From positions 1-25,908 of the forward strand of contig UQDE01000034.1 in NCBI GenBank assembly GCA_900539735.1: a stretch of DNA of 25,908 nucleotides, read 5' to 3'. Below are positions 9,323 to 17,077 of the stretch, piece by piece (the first letter of the stretch is position 1; the number at the start of each line of letters is the position of its first letter). Under the pieces are notes generated by a model, which made no database searches, was not told the origin of the DNA, and worked only from the letters and a program-made list of their open reading frames with translations. Origin of the DNA: an uncultured Collinsella sp. (GTDB lineage Bacteria > Actinomycetota > Coriobacteriia > Coriobacteriales > Coriobacteriaceae). The position numbers and the translations under genes were made by a program.

Positions 9323-9331
9323 ACGTGTTTT

Positions 9332-9351
9332 AAGGGGCCTTCGAGCCCCTT
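9332..9351 (+). terminator. Probable terminator after cinA
   Basis: AAGGGGC (9332-9338) and GCCCCTT (9345-9351) form a 7-bp stem with a 6-nt loop 10 bp after the cinA stop. The downstream tract is only TTAATTG, so termination may be inefficient. It separates the rnj-cinA operon from recA. Confidence 0.55.
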
Positions 9352-9428
9352 AATTGTGGAGATAGGGACCTTAGGCTCATTTGGCGTTTGTGCTGGTTGT
9401 AGATGTATTTTTGCCTGCCTTGTTCATA

Positions 9429-9490
9429 TTTGGTCCTTTGTGGTCAAGCATTTGGTCAGTGTTTGGTCGGCGTTTGGTTGGGTTTTGGAA
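9429..9490. repeat. Helically phased TTTGGTC-type direct repeats
   Basis: Six TTTGG- or TTTGTGG-like units lie in about 60 bp. Their GG dinucleotides start at 9432, 9442, 9454, 9465, 9476 and 9487, a spacing of 10-12 bp close to one helical turn. The array ends 30 bp before the recA -35. Phased T-tracts can bend DNA, and phased direct repeats can hold a protein on one face. The function is unknown. The rest of the 257-bp cinA-recA gap holds the terminator and the recA promoter. Confidence 0.6.
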
Positions 9491-9520
9491 AGACCGCCTG
9501 CATATGATTGGCCTGAACGG

Positions 9521-9549
9521 TTGACCACGAACAGCCGTTCGTTTATTAT
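9521..9549 (+). promoter_or_regulatory. recA promoter
   Basis: TTGACC (9521-9526), a 17-bp spacer and TATTAT (9544-9549) form a near-consensus housekeeping promoter. The expected start of transcription is near 9556, leaving a leader of about 24 nt with AAGAGGAGGG at 9564-9573 before ATG 9580. Confidence 0.82.
9528..9541. promoter_or_regulatory. LexA/SOS box in recA promoter
   Basis: CGAACAGCCGTTCG is a palindrome of form CGAAC-N4-GTTCG, matching the Gram-positive LexA box GAAC-N4-GTTC. It sits inside the spacer between the -35 and -10, where bound LexA would block RNA polymerase. Confidence 0.85.
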
Positions 9550-9579
9550 CGATGCAGGTTGTTAAGAGGAGGGCTATTC

Positions 9580-10728
9580 ATGGCCAAGAATTCAGGTCCC
9601 GTACGTACCGTTCATGCTCGCACGACGGGTAAAGAGCGCGATGAGATGATCGCCACCACCAAGGCCGAGATCGAGAAGAAATTCGGCCAGGGTTCCATCA
9701 TGAGGTACGGCGACGGTGGCCCCGAGCTCGAGGTCGAGGCCATTCCCACGGGCGCCCTGGCCCTCGATGCCGCGCTGGGTATCGGCGGCGTGCCACGCGG
9801 CCGTATCGTCGAGATTTACGGTCCTGAGTCCTCCGGTAAGACGACGCTTTCGCTCGAGATTTTGGCAGAGGCCCAGGCAATGGGTGGCGTTGTGGCATTT
9901 ATCGATGCCGAGCATGCGCTCGATCCCACGTATGCCGCGCGCATTGGCGTGGATATCGACGAGGTACTGATTTCCCAACCCGATACGGGTGAGCAGGCGC
10001 TCGAGATCGTTGACATGCTCGTGCGTTCCGGCGCCATCGATGCCATCGTCGTCGACTCTGTCGCCGCGCTGACCCCGCGTGCCGAGATCGAGGGAGAAAT
10101 CGGCGACACTACGGTCGGTCTTCAGGCTCGCCTGATGAGCCAGGCGCTCCGTAAGCTCGCCGGCTCGCTTTCTAAGTCCAACACGACGTGCATCTTCATT
10201 AATCAGCTGCGTGAGAAGATCGGCGTCATGTTCGGCAACCCCGAGACTACGACGGGCGGCCGCGCCCTTAAGTTTTTCTCTTCGGTGCGTATCGACATTC
10301 GCCGTATCGACAGCATTAAGCTTAAGGACGAGGTTATCGGTAACCGCGTGCGCGCCAAGGTCGTTAAGAACAAGGTGGCAGCTCCGTTCCGTTCTGCTGA
10401 GTTCGACATCATGTACGGTACGGGCATCTCTAAGGAGGGCTCGATTCTGGACATGGCTGTCGAGTGCGGCATCTGCAAGAAGATGGGCTCCTGGTTTGCC
10501 TATGGCGAGGACAAGCTCGGCAACGGTCGCGAGGCCGCCAAGGCGTTCCTGCGCGAACACCCCGATTGCGCTGACGAGATTGAGCATAAGGTCCGCCTTG
10601 CCTGCGGGCTTGAGTTTGATGACGATGCTCCTTCCGAGGTCGAGCTGACCGATCAGCCTGCGCCTGAGGAGTTTGACGAGCTTTACGCCATCGATGGTTC
10701 CGCCATGCTCGATGATGACGACGAGTAG
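9580..10728 (+). CDS. recA: Recombinase RecA
   Basis: ATP-dependent strand-exchange protein of homologous recombination and co-protease for LexA self-cleavage. Walker A is G81-PESSGKT-88; Walker B lies in AIVVDSVAAL; loop L2 and the conserved NQLREKIGVMFGNPETTTGG are intact. From ATG 9580 the length is 382 aa, with a usual acidic C-terminal tail ending DDDDE. That start has a strong AAGAGGAGGG site; an upstream TTG at 9559 would add seven residues and overlap this site. Regulation by LexA is read directly from the promoter box. recX follows after 11 bp. Confidence 0.98.
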   Translation: MAKNSGPVRTVHARTTGKERDEMIATTKAEIEKKFGQGSIMRYGDGGPELEVEAIPTGALALDAALGIGGVPRGRIVEIYGPESSGKTTLSLEILAEAQAMGGVVAFIDAEHALDPTYAARIGVDIDEVLISQPDTGEQALEIVDMLVRSGAIDAIVVDSVAALTPRAEIEGEIGDTTVGLQARLMSQALRKLAGSLSKSNTTCIFINQLREKIGVMFGNPETTTGGRALKFFSSVRIDIRRIDSIKLKDEVIGNRVRAKVVKNKVAAPFRSAEFDIMYGTGISKEGSILDMAVECGICKKMGSWFAYGEDKLGNGREAAKAFLREHPDCADEIEHKVRLACGLEFDDDAPSEVELTDQPAPEEFDELYAIDGSAMLDDDDE

Positions 10729-10739
10729 CGGTTACGCTC

Positions 10740-11432
10740 ATGTCGTATACGGTGACCGAGGCCACGGTCGTCTTTCCCGATAAGAAGGCGGCCTCCTCGT
10801 TCTCGAGCGGGTATGCGTCCAAAAAGCCTTGCGCACATATCGATTGTGAGCTTGAGGGCGGTTTTGAGCGGTCCATTTGGATTCCCGTGCGGGTCGCGCG
10901 GCTGTATGTCAAAAACCGCCCCGATCTTCCCTGTGATTGGGACAACTTTCGTGAGGCGGTGCAGCTCATCGAGCGTAAATGTGCACTTACCATGGTGACC
11001 GAGATGTTATCGCGCCGCGACCATGCGACGGGTGAGGTCCGTGACAAGTTGGCTCGCTACGGCTTTCGCCAGCCCGCGATTGATTTCGCCGTCGAGCGCG
11101 CCACCGAGTATCGCTTTTTAGACGAGAACCGCTTTTGCTCGTACTTTATCGAGGAACGCAAGCGGCGCGGTTGGGGACAGCGCAAAATCGAGACCGAGCT
11201 CAAGCGACGTCATGTTGTGCTCGATGACATTCCCGGTTATCCCGAGGATTATTTTGCCGTCGAAGACGATTTGACGCGTGCGTCAGCCCTGCTCGCCAAG
11301 CGGCGTGTTCCAGAGACGCGCGGATTCGAAAAACTGGTTCGGTTTTTGATGGGCAAGGGCTTCTCGTATCACATCGCCGCCGATGCCGTTAAGGCACGTC
11401 TCGATGCCGAATGCGAGGAATGTGCACTTTAG
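10740..11432 (+). CDS. recX: Regulatory protein RecX
   Basis: Small modulator that caps or limits RecA filaments. Residues about 80-225 carry tandem three-helix RecX repeats (MLSRRDHATGEVRDKLARYGF, then RFCSYFIEERKRRGWGQRKI, then GFEKLVRFLMGKGFSYHIAADAVK). The N-terminal 75 residues are more divergent, as common in actinobacterial RecX. Length is 230 aa. ATG 10740 lacks a clear ribosome site, so expression is probably coupled to recA, 11 bp upstream, and therefore SOS-induced with it. Confidence 0.88.
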   Translation: MSYTVTEATVVFPDKKAASSFSSGYASKKPCAHIDCELEGGFERSIWIPVRVARLYVKNRPDLPCDWDNFREAVQLIERKCALTMVTEMLSRRDHATGEVRDKLARYGFRQPAIDFAVERATEYRFLDENRFCSYFIEERKRRGWGQRKIETELKRRHVVLDDIPGYPEDYFAVEDDLTRASALLAKRRVPETRGFEKLVRFLMGKGFSYHIAADAVKARLDAECEECAL

Positions 11433-11446
11433 GCGTATGCGTTTTG

Positions 11447-11496
11447 TGGCCCCGCCGTTCACCGCGTTTTAGCCGCCGTACTGGGGCCATTTATTT
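11447..11496 (+). terminator. Possible terminator after recX
   Basis: TGGCCCC (11447-11453) pairs with GGGGCCA (11483-11489), followed by TTTATTT. The 29-nt loop contains further short GC-rich complementarity (GCCG runs). It is a plausible but not textbook terminator, directly before the TTGACA of the next promoter. Confidence 0.45.
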
Positions 11497-11523
11497 GACA
11501 GTTGTTGTGGTTCAACGTACGAT
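11495..11523 (+). promoter_or_regulatory. Probable rny promoter
   Basis: TTGACA (11495-11500), a perfect -35, is followed after 17 bp by TACGAT (11518-11523), four of six matches to -10. It gives a leader of about 160 nt before the RNase Y gene. Confidence 0.65.
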
Positions 11524-11628
11524 AAACACTGTCATTTGCTTTGTGATATGTGCTCATCTGTGATGAGTTTGTTTATATGTTTATCTGTATCCGATCCGCA
11601 TAAGCTGCGCCCATATTACTCAAATGTC

Positions 11629-11654
11629 GCGAGCCGTTCATAAGGACGGTTCGC
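11629..11654 (+). promoter_or_regulatory. Hairpin in rny leader
   Basis: GCGAGCCGT (11629-11637) and ACGGTTCGC (11646-11654) form a 9-bp stem with one G-T pair and an 8-nt loop, followed by TTTGTTGTGT. It lies 35 bp before the rny start and resembles an attenuator or a 5' stability structure. Confidence 0.4.
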
Positions 11655-11689
11655 TTTGTTGTGTAACGAATCCATAAAAAGGAGTGAGC

Positions 11690-13240
11690 ATGCCTATCAT
11701 TGCAGCGCTCGTTGGCATCGTTTTGGGTGCCATCGCCGCCATTGCCTACATGCGCACCGCCAAGCAGGGTAGTCTTCACGAGGCCGACGAAAAGATCCAG
11801 TCGGCACACGCACAGGCTGAGTCCCTGATCGGTGATGCAAAGCGTCAGGCCGAGACCCTCAAAAAAGAGGCTCTGCTCGAGGCTAAAGAGGAGATCATCA
11901 AGAGCAAGCAGGCCGCCGAGGCCGAGGACAAGCAGCGTAAGAGCGAGATTCGTACGCTCGAGAACCGCGTGATGCAGCGCGAGGAATCCCTCGATCGCCG
12001 CAACGACGCTCTCGACAAGCGCGAGCATCAGCTGTCCAGTCAGGCCGGTCAGGTCGAGAAGCGCTCCCGTGAGCTCGAGGAGCTCTGCGCAAAGCAGACC
12101 TCCGAGCTCGAGCGTATCGCCGACCTTACCCGCGAGGATGCCCACAAGGAGCTCCTCGATAAGGTTCGCGGCGAGGTCACCCACGAGGCCGCCACGATCA
12201 TTCGCGAGTCCGACCAGCAGGTTCGCGCCGAGTGCCACAAGACCGCCCAGGAGATTCTTTCCCTGGCGATTCAGCGCTGCGCTGCCGACCACACTGCCGA
12301 GGTCACCGTTACCTCCGTGCACATTCCCTCTGATGACCTCAAGGGCCGTATCATCGGTCGCGAGGGTCGCAACATCCGGACCTTCGAGCAGGTTTCCGGT
12401 GTCAACCTCGTGATCGACGATACGCCCGAGACCGTCGTTCTTTCGAGCTTCGACCCGGTCCGTCGCGAGACCGCCCGTGTCGCCCTCGAGAACCTCATCG
12501 CTGACGGCCGCATTCACCCCGCCCGCATCGAGGAGATGTATCACAAGGCTGCCGACCTGGTTCAGCAGCGCGTGCGCGAGGCTGGCGAGCAGGCTGCCTT
12601 CGATACCGGCATTCACGACCTGCACCCCGAGATCGTCAAGACCCTTGGTGCCCTGCGCTACCGTACTTCGTTTGGTCAGAACGTGCTTCAGCACTCCCTC
12701 GAAGTCTCTGACCTGTGCGGCGTGATGGCTTCCGAGCTTGGCCTGGACGTTGTGACCGCCAAGCGCGCCGGCCTGCTGCACGACCTGGGCAAGGCAATTG
12801 ACCACGACGTCGAGGGCCCGCATGCCGTCATCGGCGCCGAGCTTGCCCGCCGTTATGGCGAGAAGCCTGTTATCGTTCATGCTATCGAGGCTCACCATGC
12901 CGATGTCGACCCCAACACGGTGCTCGATGTCCTGGTACAGGCCGCTGATGCTGTCTCTGCTTCTCGCCCCGGTGCCCGTCGCGAGTCTGCCGAGAACTAC
13001 ATCAAGCGTCTTGAGAAGCTCGAGGAGATCGCCAACTCCCATGAAGGCGTCGAGCGTACCTATGCCATGCAGGCTGGTCGCGAGGTCCACGTCATGGTTC
13101 AGCCGGACAAGATCTCCGATGCCCAGTCCACGGTCCTGGCTCACGATATCGCCCATCAGATCGAGGAAGAGATGGAGTATCCCGGTCAGGTGCGCGTCGT
13201 CGTGATTCGCGAGAGCCGCGCTGTCGATATCGCTAAATAA
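11690..13240 (+). CDS. rny: Ribonuclease Y
   Basis: Membrane-anchored endoribonuclease that starts decay of many mRNAs. Layout: N-terminal transmembrane helix (about 2-20), long charged coiled coil (about 25-190), KH RNA-binding domain with GRIIGREGRNIRTFE, then an HD phosphohydrolase domain with the catalytic HD in LLHDLGKAIDH and later HHADV. Length from ATG 11690 is 516 aa, as in B. subtilis RNase Y (520). GTG 11684 is rejected because it overlaps the AAAAAGGAG ribosome site. Only one base separates its stop from the next gene. RNase J is encoded 10 kb upstream, so both main mRNA-decay nucleases are in this window. Confidence 0.97.
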   Translation: MPIIAALVGIVLGAIAAIAYMRTAKQGSLHEADEKIQSAHAQAESLIGDAKRQAETLKKEALLEAKEEIIKSKQAAEAEDKQRKSEIRTLENRVMQREESLDRRNDALDKREHQLSSQAGQVEKRSRELEELCAKQTSELERIADLTREDAHKELLDKVRGEVTHEAATIIRESDQQVRAECHKTAQEILSLAIQRCAADHTAEVTVTSVHIPSDDLKGRIIGREGRNIRTFEQVSGVNLVIDDTPETVVLSSFDPVRRETARVALENLIADGRIHPARIEEMYHKAADLVQQRVREAGEQAAFDTGIHDLHPEIVKTLGALRYRTSFGQNVLQHSLEVSDLCGVMASELGLDVVTAKRAGLLHDLGKAIDHDVEGPHAVIGAELARRYGEKPVIVHAIEAHHADVDPNTVLDVLVQAADAVSASRPGARRESAENYIKRLEKLEEIANSHEGVERTYAMQAGREVHVMVQPDKISDAQSTVLAHDIAHQIEEEMEYPGQVRVVVIRESRAVDIAK

Positions 13241-13241
13241 T

Positions 13242-14327
13242 ATGAGCGACGCGAACGAGCTCATCTCATTTATCGCGTCGATGTCGGGGGAGGGCAACCT
13301 TCGCGTCGAGGAGAACCTTGGCGAGGGTTATGTCCGCCTCCGCGTTTCGGAGGCCGAGCGGCGCCAGGCAAAGCACGACATTCAGCATGTCGAGGATATC
13401 GTCATTGAAATGCTCCGTAATGCTCGCGATGCTGGCGCCGACAAAGTCTATCTCGCTACGACCAAGGAAGATGGCGTCCGCACGCTTGTCTTTCTGGATA
13501 ACGGTTCGGGCGTTCCGCAGGATATGCAAGAGCGAATCTTCGATGCCCGTGTTACCTCCAAGCTCGAGAGCATGAAGATGGACCGTTGGGGCGTTCACGG
13601 TCGTGGCATGGCATTGTTTTCGATCAAGCAGAACACCGACGAGGCCCGCGTGGTTACGTCCGGTGTCGATCTTGGCTCAGCCTTTAAGGTGAGCGTTGCG
13701 GCCGACCGCCTCAGTGAGCGTGCCGATCAGTCCAGCTGGCCCCAGGCCGTCAAGGATGAGGACGGGCGTTATGTCTGTGCTCGCGGTCCGCATAATATTA
13801 TTCGCGCTGCTTGTGAGTTTGCGCTCGAGGAGTTGCGTGGTTGCGATGTCTATCTTGGTTCTCCGTCTGAGATTGCCGCGACCCTTTATGCTCAGGCGTC
13901 AAGTCGGCTCGATACGTCGCGTCTCCTGTTCATTGATGACGAGAGCGAGCTTCCAGTTGTCGATCGTTTAGGCCTTGCCTCTGATGCCGAGGACTTTATC
14001 CGTATCTGTTCGGGTTTGGGTCTTGAGATGTCTGAGCGCACGGCCCATCGCATTTTGGCAGGGCAGATTAAGCCCGTTCGCGGTGTGACTGCGCGTCTGC
14101 TGCGCGAGCGTGATTCGTCCTCGCATGCGCCGGCTCCTGTCGATCTCGCGAAGGATCGTCGCGGGCTACGTATTGCCAAGGATGACATGGCACAGTTTTC
14201 GCGTGCTGTGGAGCGCGACTTTAATGACCTTGCCGCCCGGTACTATCTCAACCTTTGCGGCGACCCAAAGATTCGTGTTTCGCGTGATCGAATCACCGTG
14301 ACCTTCGATCTTGCCAAAGAGGAATAG
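13242..14327 (+). CDS. GHKL-type ATP-binding protein of unknown function, in the ymdB position
   Basis: A 361-aa cytoplasmic protein with an N-terminal GHKL ATPase fold and no histidine-kinase, receiver or membrane domain. The N-box is E56-MLR-N60 within EMLRNARDAGAD; the G1 box is D86-NGSG-90; a TSK motif and lid WGVHGRGMAL (about 116-125) follow. The DAGAD, TSK and GxxGRGMAL pieces look more like MutL/Hsp90-type GHKL proteins than sensor kinases. Residues about 160-361 match nothing I recognise. There is no ribosome site; the ATG is one base after the rny stop, so its synthesis probably depends on rny translation. In B. subtilis the gene between rny and spoVS is the phosphodiesterase ymdB, which this protein does not resemble. 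No function is proposed beyond ATP binding. Confidence 0.85.
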   Translation: MSDANELISFIASMSGEGNLRVEENLGEGYVRLRVSEAERRQAKHDIQHVEDIVIEMLRNARDAGADKVYLATTKEDGVRTLVFLDNGSGVPQDMQERIFDARVTSKLESMKMDRWGVHGRGMALFSIKQNTDEARVVTSGVDLGSAFKVSVAADRLSERADQSSWPQAVKDEDGRYVCARGPHNIIRAACEFALEELRGCDVYLGSPSEIAATLYAQASSRLDTSRLLFIDDESELPVVDRLGLASDAEDFIRICSGLGLEMSERTAHRILAGQIKPVRGVTARLLRERDSSSHAPAPVDLAKDRRGLRIAKDDMAQFSRAVERDFNDLAARYYLNLCGDPKIRVSRDRITVTFDLAKEE

Positions 14328-14333
14328 TGCCTT

Positions 14334-14351
14334 TACCGAGTCCACTCGGTA
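14334..14351. repeat. 18-bp palindrome between ATPase gene and spoVS
   Basis: TACCGAGT (14334-14341), CC, ACTCGGTA (14344-14351) is a perfect 8+8 inverted repeat. With a 2-nt centre it is better as a DNA operator than as an RNA hairpin. It lies 50 bp before spoVS. No clear -35/-10 pair was found next to it. Confidence 0.5.
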
Positions 14352-14401
14352 CGATAAAGTTATTGCAGTTAAAACGTACTTTTAAACGCAGGAGTTTCTT
14401 C

Positions 14402-14719
14402 ATGGATTGCCTGAAGGTATCAAGCAAATCATCGCCCGCGTCCGTTGCCGGCGCCATCGCCGGCATGGTCAAGGATGGTGTACCCGTCAACATCCAGTGT
14501 GTCGGCGCCGGTGCGGTCAACCAGGCCATTAAGGCCGTGGCTATCGCGCGCGGTTTTTTGATTCCAACCGGTTTTGATATTTCCTGCGCGCCCGTGTTCT
14601 CCGACATCCTCATTAACGGGGAGTCGCGCACGGCCATCCGCCTTTCTATCTACGTTCACCAGATCAATCGAGCTGCTATGGATAACGTCGTCATTGATGA
14701 TGTTAAGCCTGTGGCATAG
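14402..14719 (+). CDS. spoVS: Stage V sporulation protein S homologue
   Basis: Small Alba-like nucleic-acid-binding protein. The core KVSSKSSPASVAGAIAGM and GAGAVNQAIKAVAIARGFL is nearly identical in pattern to B. subtilis SpoVS. Length is 105 aa against about 86, because of a C-terminal extension (from about residue 85) without known domain. GCAGGAG at 14388-14394 supports ATG 14402. SpoVS is widespread in non-sporulating bacteria, so it does not by itself imply spores. It lies between the GHKL ATPase and miaB. Confidence 0.92.
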   Translation: MDCLKVSSKSSPASVAGAIAGMVKDGVPVNIQCVGAGAVNQAIKAVAIARGFLIPTGFDISCAPVFSDILINGESRTAIRLSIYVHQINRAAMDNVVIDDVKPVA

Positions 14720-14768
14720 CTTCTGCTTGCCTCGATTTGCCTCCCTTCCATCGTTAGGACTTATGCAC

Positions 14769-16139
14769 ATGGACCAGCGTTTCGTACGCGATATTCTTGC
14801 CGGTAAAACCTACTTTATTCGCACCTTTGGCTGCCAGATGAATCAGCACGATTCCGAGCGCGTGAGCGGTCTGCTCGATTCGTATGGTTGCCTCATGGCG
14901 CTCGATCCCGAGCATGCCGATATCGTTGTCTTCATGACATGCTGTGTGCGTGAGGCCGCCGATACGCGCCTGTACGGTCAGTGCAATTCCTGCAAAAGCC
15001 TGCCGCCTTCGCCTTCGGGCAAGCGTGTAGTTGCCGTGGGCGGCTGCATTGCGCAGCGTGATGGCGAGGGCCTGCTCACCAACGTCGATAACGTCAATGT
15101 CATCTTTGGCACGCATTCTATCGCACATGTGGCCGAGCTCATTGCCGAGGCGTTCCTTGACGGCAAGCGTCATATCCGCACCAATGAGCATGAGGATACG
15201 GATGCCATGAGCATGCCGTGGCATCGCGAGACCCAGTATCACGCCTGGGTGCCCATCATGACGGGCTGCAATAATTTCTGCACCTATTGCATCGTGCCGT
15301 ACGTGCGCGGTCGCGAAAAGAGCCGCCCCTTCGAGGAGATTGTCGACGAGGTGACTGGTTTGGTGCGCCAGGGCGTGCGTGAGATTACGCTGCTAGGCCA
15401 AAACGTTAACTCATATGGTCGCGATCTGTTTGGCAAGCCGCGTTTTGCCGATCTGCTGCGTGCCGTGGGCGATACGGGTGTGGAGCGCATCTTCTTTACG
15501 TCTTCGCATCCCAAGGACCTGTTGCCCGAGACCATCGACGCCATGGCCGAGACGCCTGCCGTTATGCCGCAGCTGCACTTGGCCGTCCAGTCAGGTTCGA
15601 CGCGGATCCTCAAAGAGATGAATCGCCGTTATACACGCGAGGACTATCTGGGCCTGGTCGATCGCATCCGCAATCGCATGCCCGATATCGCGCTCTCGAC
15701 TGACATTATCGTTGGCTTTCCGGGCGAGACTGAAGAAGACTTTGAGCAGACGCTCTCACTTGCCGAGATGGTCCGCTATGCTCAGGCCTATACCTTCATC
15801 TATTCCAAGCGCGCCGGTACCCCGGCCGCCGAGATTGACGATCCTACGCCGCATGAGGTTATTCTCGAGCGTTTCAACCGCCTGGTTAAGGTTATCGAGA
15901 CCACGGCACACGAGTATAACCAGGGTGAGCTCCATACTGTGGTGCCGGCGCTCATTGAGGGAGCGAGTAAAAAGAACAACGCGGTCCTGCTGGGCAAGAG
16001 TCCCAAGAATCAGACCGTTCATGCGCCCATCCCTGAGGGCTACAGCATCGATCAGCTTGTTGGCAAGATCGTTGATGTTGACGTTGACGTTGCCAAGACC
16101 TGGTATTTGTCTGGCTCCGTTGTGGGCGAGCCGCGCTAA
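14769..16139 (+). CDS. miaB: tRNA-2-methylthio-N6-dimethylallyladenosine synthase MiaB
   Basis: Radical-SAM methylthiotransferase that converts i6A37 to ms2i6A37 in tRNA. N-terminal cluster cysteines are in TFGCQMNQHDSE, MTCCVRE and GGCIAQR; the radical SAM triad is C167-NNF-C171-TY-C174; a TRAM domain fills the last 65 residues. GCQMN and GCNNFCTYCIVPYVRG separate it from RimO. Length is 456 aa from ATG 14769, which has AGGA nine bases upstream; ATG 14763 would add two residues with a too-short spacing. Its stop overlaps the miaA ATG (TAATG), and the two act in sequence on the same nucleotide. Confidence 0.95.
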   Translation: MDQRFVRDILAGKTYFIRTFGCQMNQHDSERVSGLLDSYGCLMALDPEHADIVVFMTCCVREAADTRLYGQCNSCKSLPPSPSGKRVVAVGGCIAQRDGEGLLTNVDNVNVIFGTHSIAHVAELIAEAFLDGKRHIRTNEHEDTDAMSMPWHRETQYHAWVPIMTGCNNFCTYCIVPYVRGREKSRPFEEIVDEVTGLVRQGVREITLLGQNVNSYGRDLFGKPRFADLLRAVGDTGVERIFFTSSHPKDLLPETIDAMAETPAVMPQLHLAVQSGSTRILKEMNRRYTREDYLGLVDRIRNRMPDIALSTDIIVGFPGETEEDFEQTLSLAEMVRYAQAYTFIYSKRAGTPAAEIDDPTPHEVILERFNRLVKVIETTAHEYNQGELHTVVPALIEGASKKNNAVLLGKSPKNQTVHAPIPEGYSIDQLVGKIVDVDVDVAKTWYLSGSVVGEPR

Positions 16140-17077
16140 TGGTTTCTCCCAGGGCAGGTCTTTCCGCCGTTGCGATCGTCGGTCCGACGGCGGTTGGTAA
16201 GAGTGATGTTGCCGACCGTTTGGCAGCTCGTCTTTCGTCCGAAGTGCTGTCGTGCGATGCGATGCAAATCTATCGCGGCATGGACATCGGTACCGCAAAG
16301 ATGGCGCCCGATGAGTGTACGGCGCCGCTGCGTCTCGTCGACATTGTCGAGCCGGGTGTGGCATATTCTGCTGCGCTTTATCAGGCTGACGCTCGCGCGC
16401 ATATTGAACGTCTCCTTGGTTCGGGTTGCCTGCCGGTTTTTTGCGGAGGTACGGGGCTGTATCTCAAGGCCGCCCTGGATGAGATGGATTTTCCCTCGGG
16501 CGAGCTTGAGGACGATCGTCGCGCGGGGTATCAGGAACTTGCCGAGCGCATAGGCGAGGAAGCGCTGCACGCGCTGCTTGCCGAGCGTGACCCCGAGTCC
16601 GCTGCGGTCATCCACCCCCATAATGTTCGTCGCGTGATTCGGGCGCTCGAAATGCACGATGATGGTGTGTCCTACGCGCAGCAAAAGTCGCAGTTTAGTG
16701 TTCCGCGCGAGCATTATCATGCTCTATGGTTTGGTCTGACGCGTAATCGCGAGGTTCTCTACGAGCGCATTAACCTGCGTGTCGATCTGATGTTTGAGCA
16801 GGGTCTTGTCGATGAGGTCCGCGGTCTTATGGACCAGGGGCTGGGAGATGCCCTGACGTCGATGCAGGCAATTGGTTATAAAGAGATCATTGATGCTTTC
16901 AATGGCGTGATTTCTATGGATGAGGCTCGCGAACTCATTAAGATGCGTTCGCGTCGCTATGCCAAACGTCAGCTTTCGTGGTTTAAACGCGATGACCGCG
17001 TCGTGTGGTTCGATATGGACGAGTTTACGATCGATGAGGTCGTTGAGGACATCCTGCATCGTATTGAGGCTGTCTAA
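16139..17077 (+). CDS. miaA: tRNA dimethylallyltransferase MiaA
   Basis: Transfers a dimethylallyl group to A37 of tRNAs reading UNN codons, making the substrate of MiaB. P-loop G15-PTAVGK-S22 and the motif SCDAMQIYRGMDIGTAK are present, along with GGTGLYLKA, the N-terminal half of the RVIRALE segment and the RSRRYAKRQLSWFKRD signature. Length of 312 aa is normal. It overlaps both neighbours by one base (miaB stop, hflX start), a tight three-gene coupling. Confidence 0.96.
   Translation: MVSPRAGLSAVAIVGPTAVGKSDVADRLAARLSSEVLSCDAMQIYRGMDIGTAKMAPDECTAPLRLVDIVEPGVAYSAALYQADARAHIERLLGSGCLPVFCGGTGLYLKAALDEMDFPSGELEDDRRAGYQELAERIGEEALHALLAERDPESAAVIHPHNVRRVIRALEMHDDGVSYAQQKSQFSVPREHYHALWFGLTRNREVLYERINLRVDLMFEQGLVDEVRGLMDQGLGDALTSMQAIGYKEIIDAFNGVISMDEARELIKMRSRRYAKRQLSWFKRDDRVVWFDMDEFTIDEVVEDILHRIEAV

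Noticed and set aside
9429..9490. TTTGGTC repeats as a CRISPR array
   Set aside because: The units are 7 bp with 3-5 bp between them, far too short for CRISPR repeats and spacers, and no cas gene is nearby.
9356..9565. A 69-codon frame in the cinA-recA gap
   Set aside because: It runs through the phased repeats, recA promoter and LexA box, is rich in Cys/Trp/Phe from the TTTGG repeats and has no family match. The terminator immediately upstream and lack of ribosome site argue against it.
11573..13297. A 574-codon open frame on the minus strand
   Set aside because: It is antisense to RNase Y; the Leu/Gly/Asp/Val-rich product is the expected shadow of that gene's coiled coil.
14574..14762. 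Upstream extension of MiaB
   Set aside because: The open frame continues 195 bases upstream, but that part overlaps spoVS and is not MiaB-like; the conserved protein starts near the ATG at 14769.
6782..16139. RimO and MiaB as duplicates of one gene
   Set aside because: They are distinct family members with different signatures (LGCAKNEVD against FGCQMNQHDSE); most bacteria with both have one of each.
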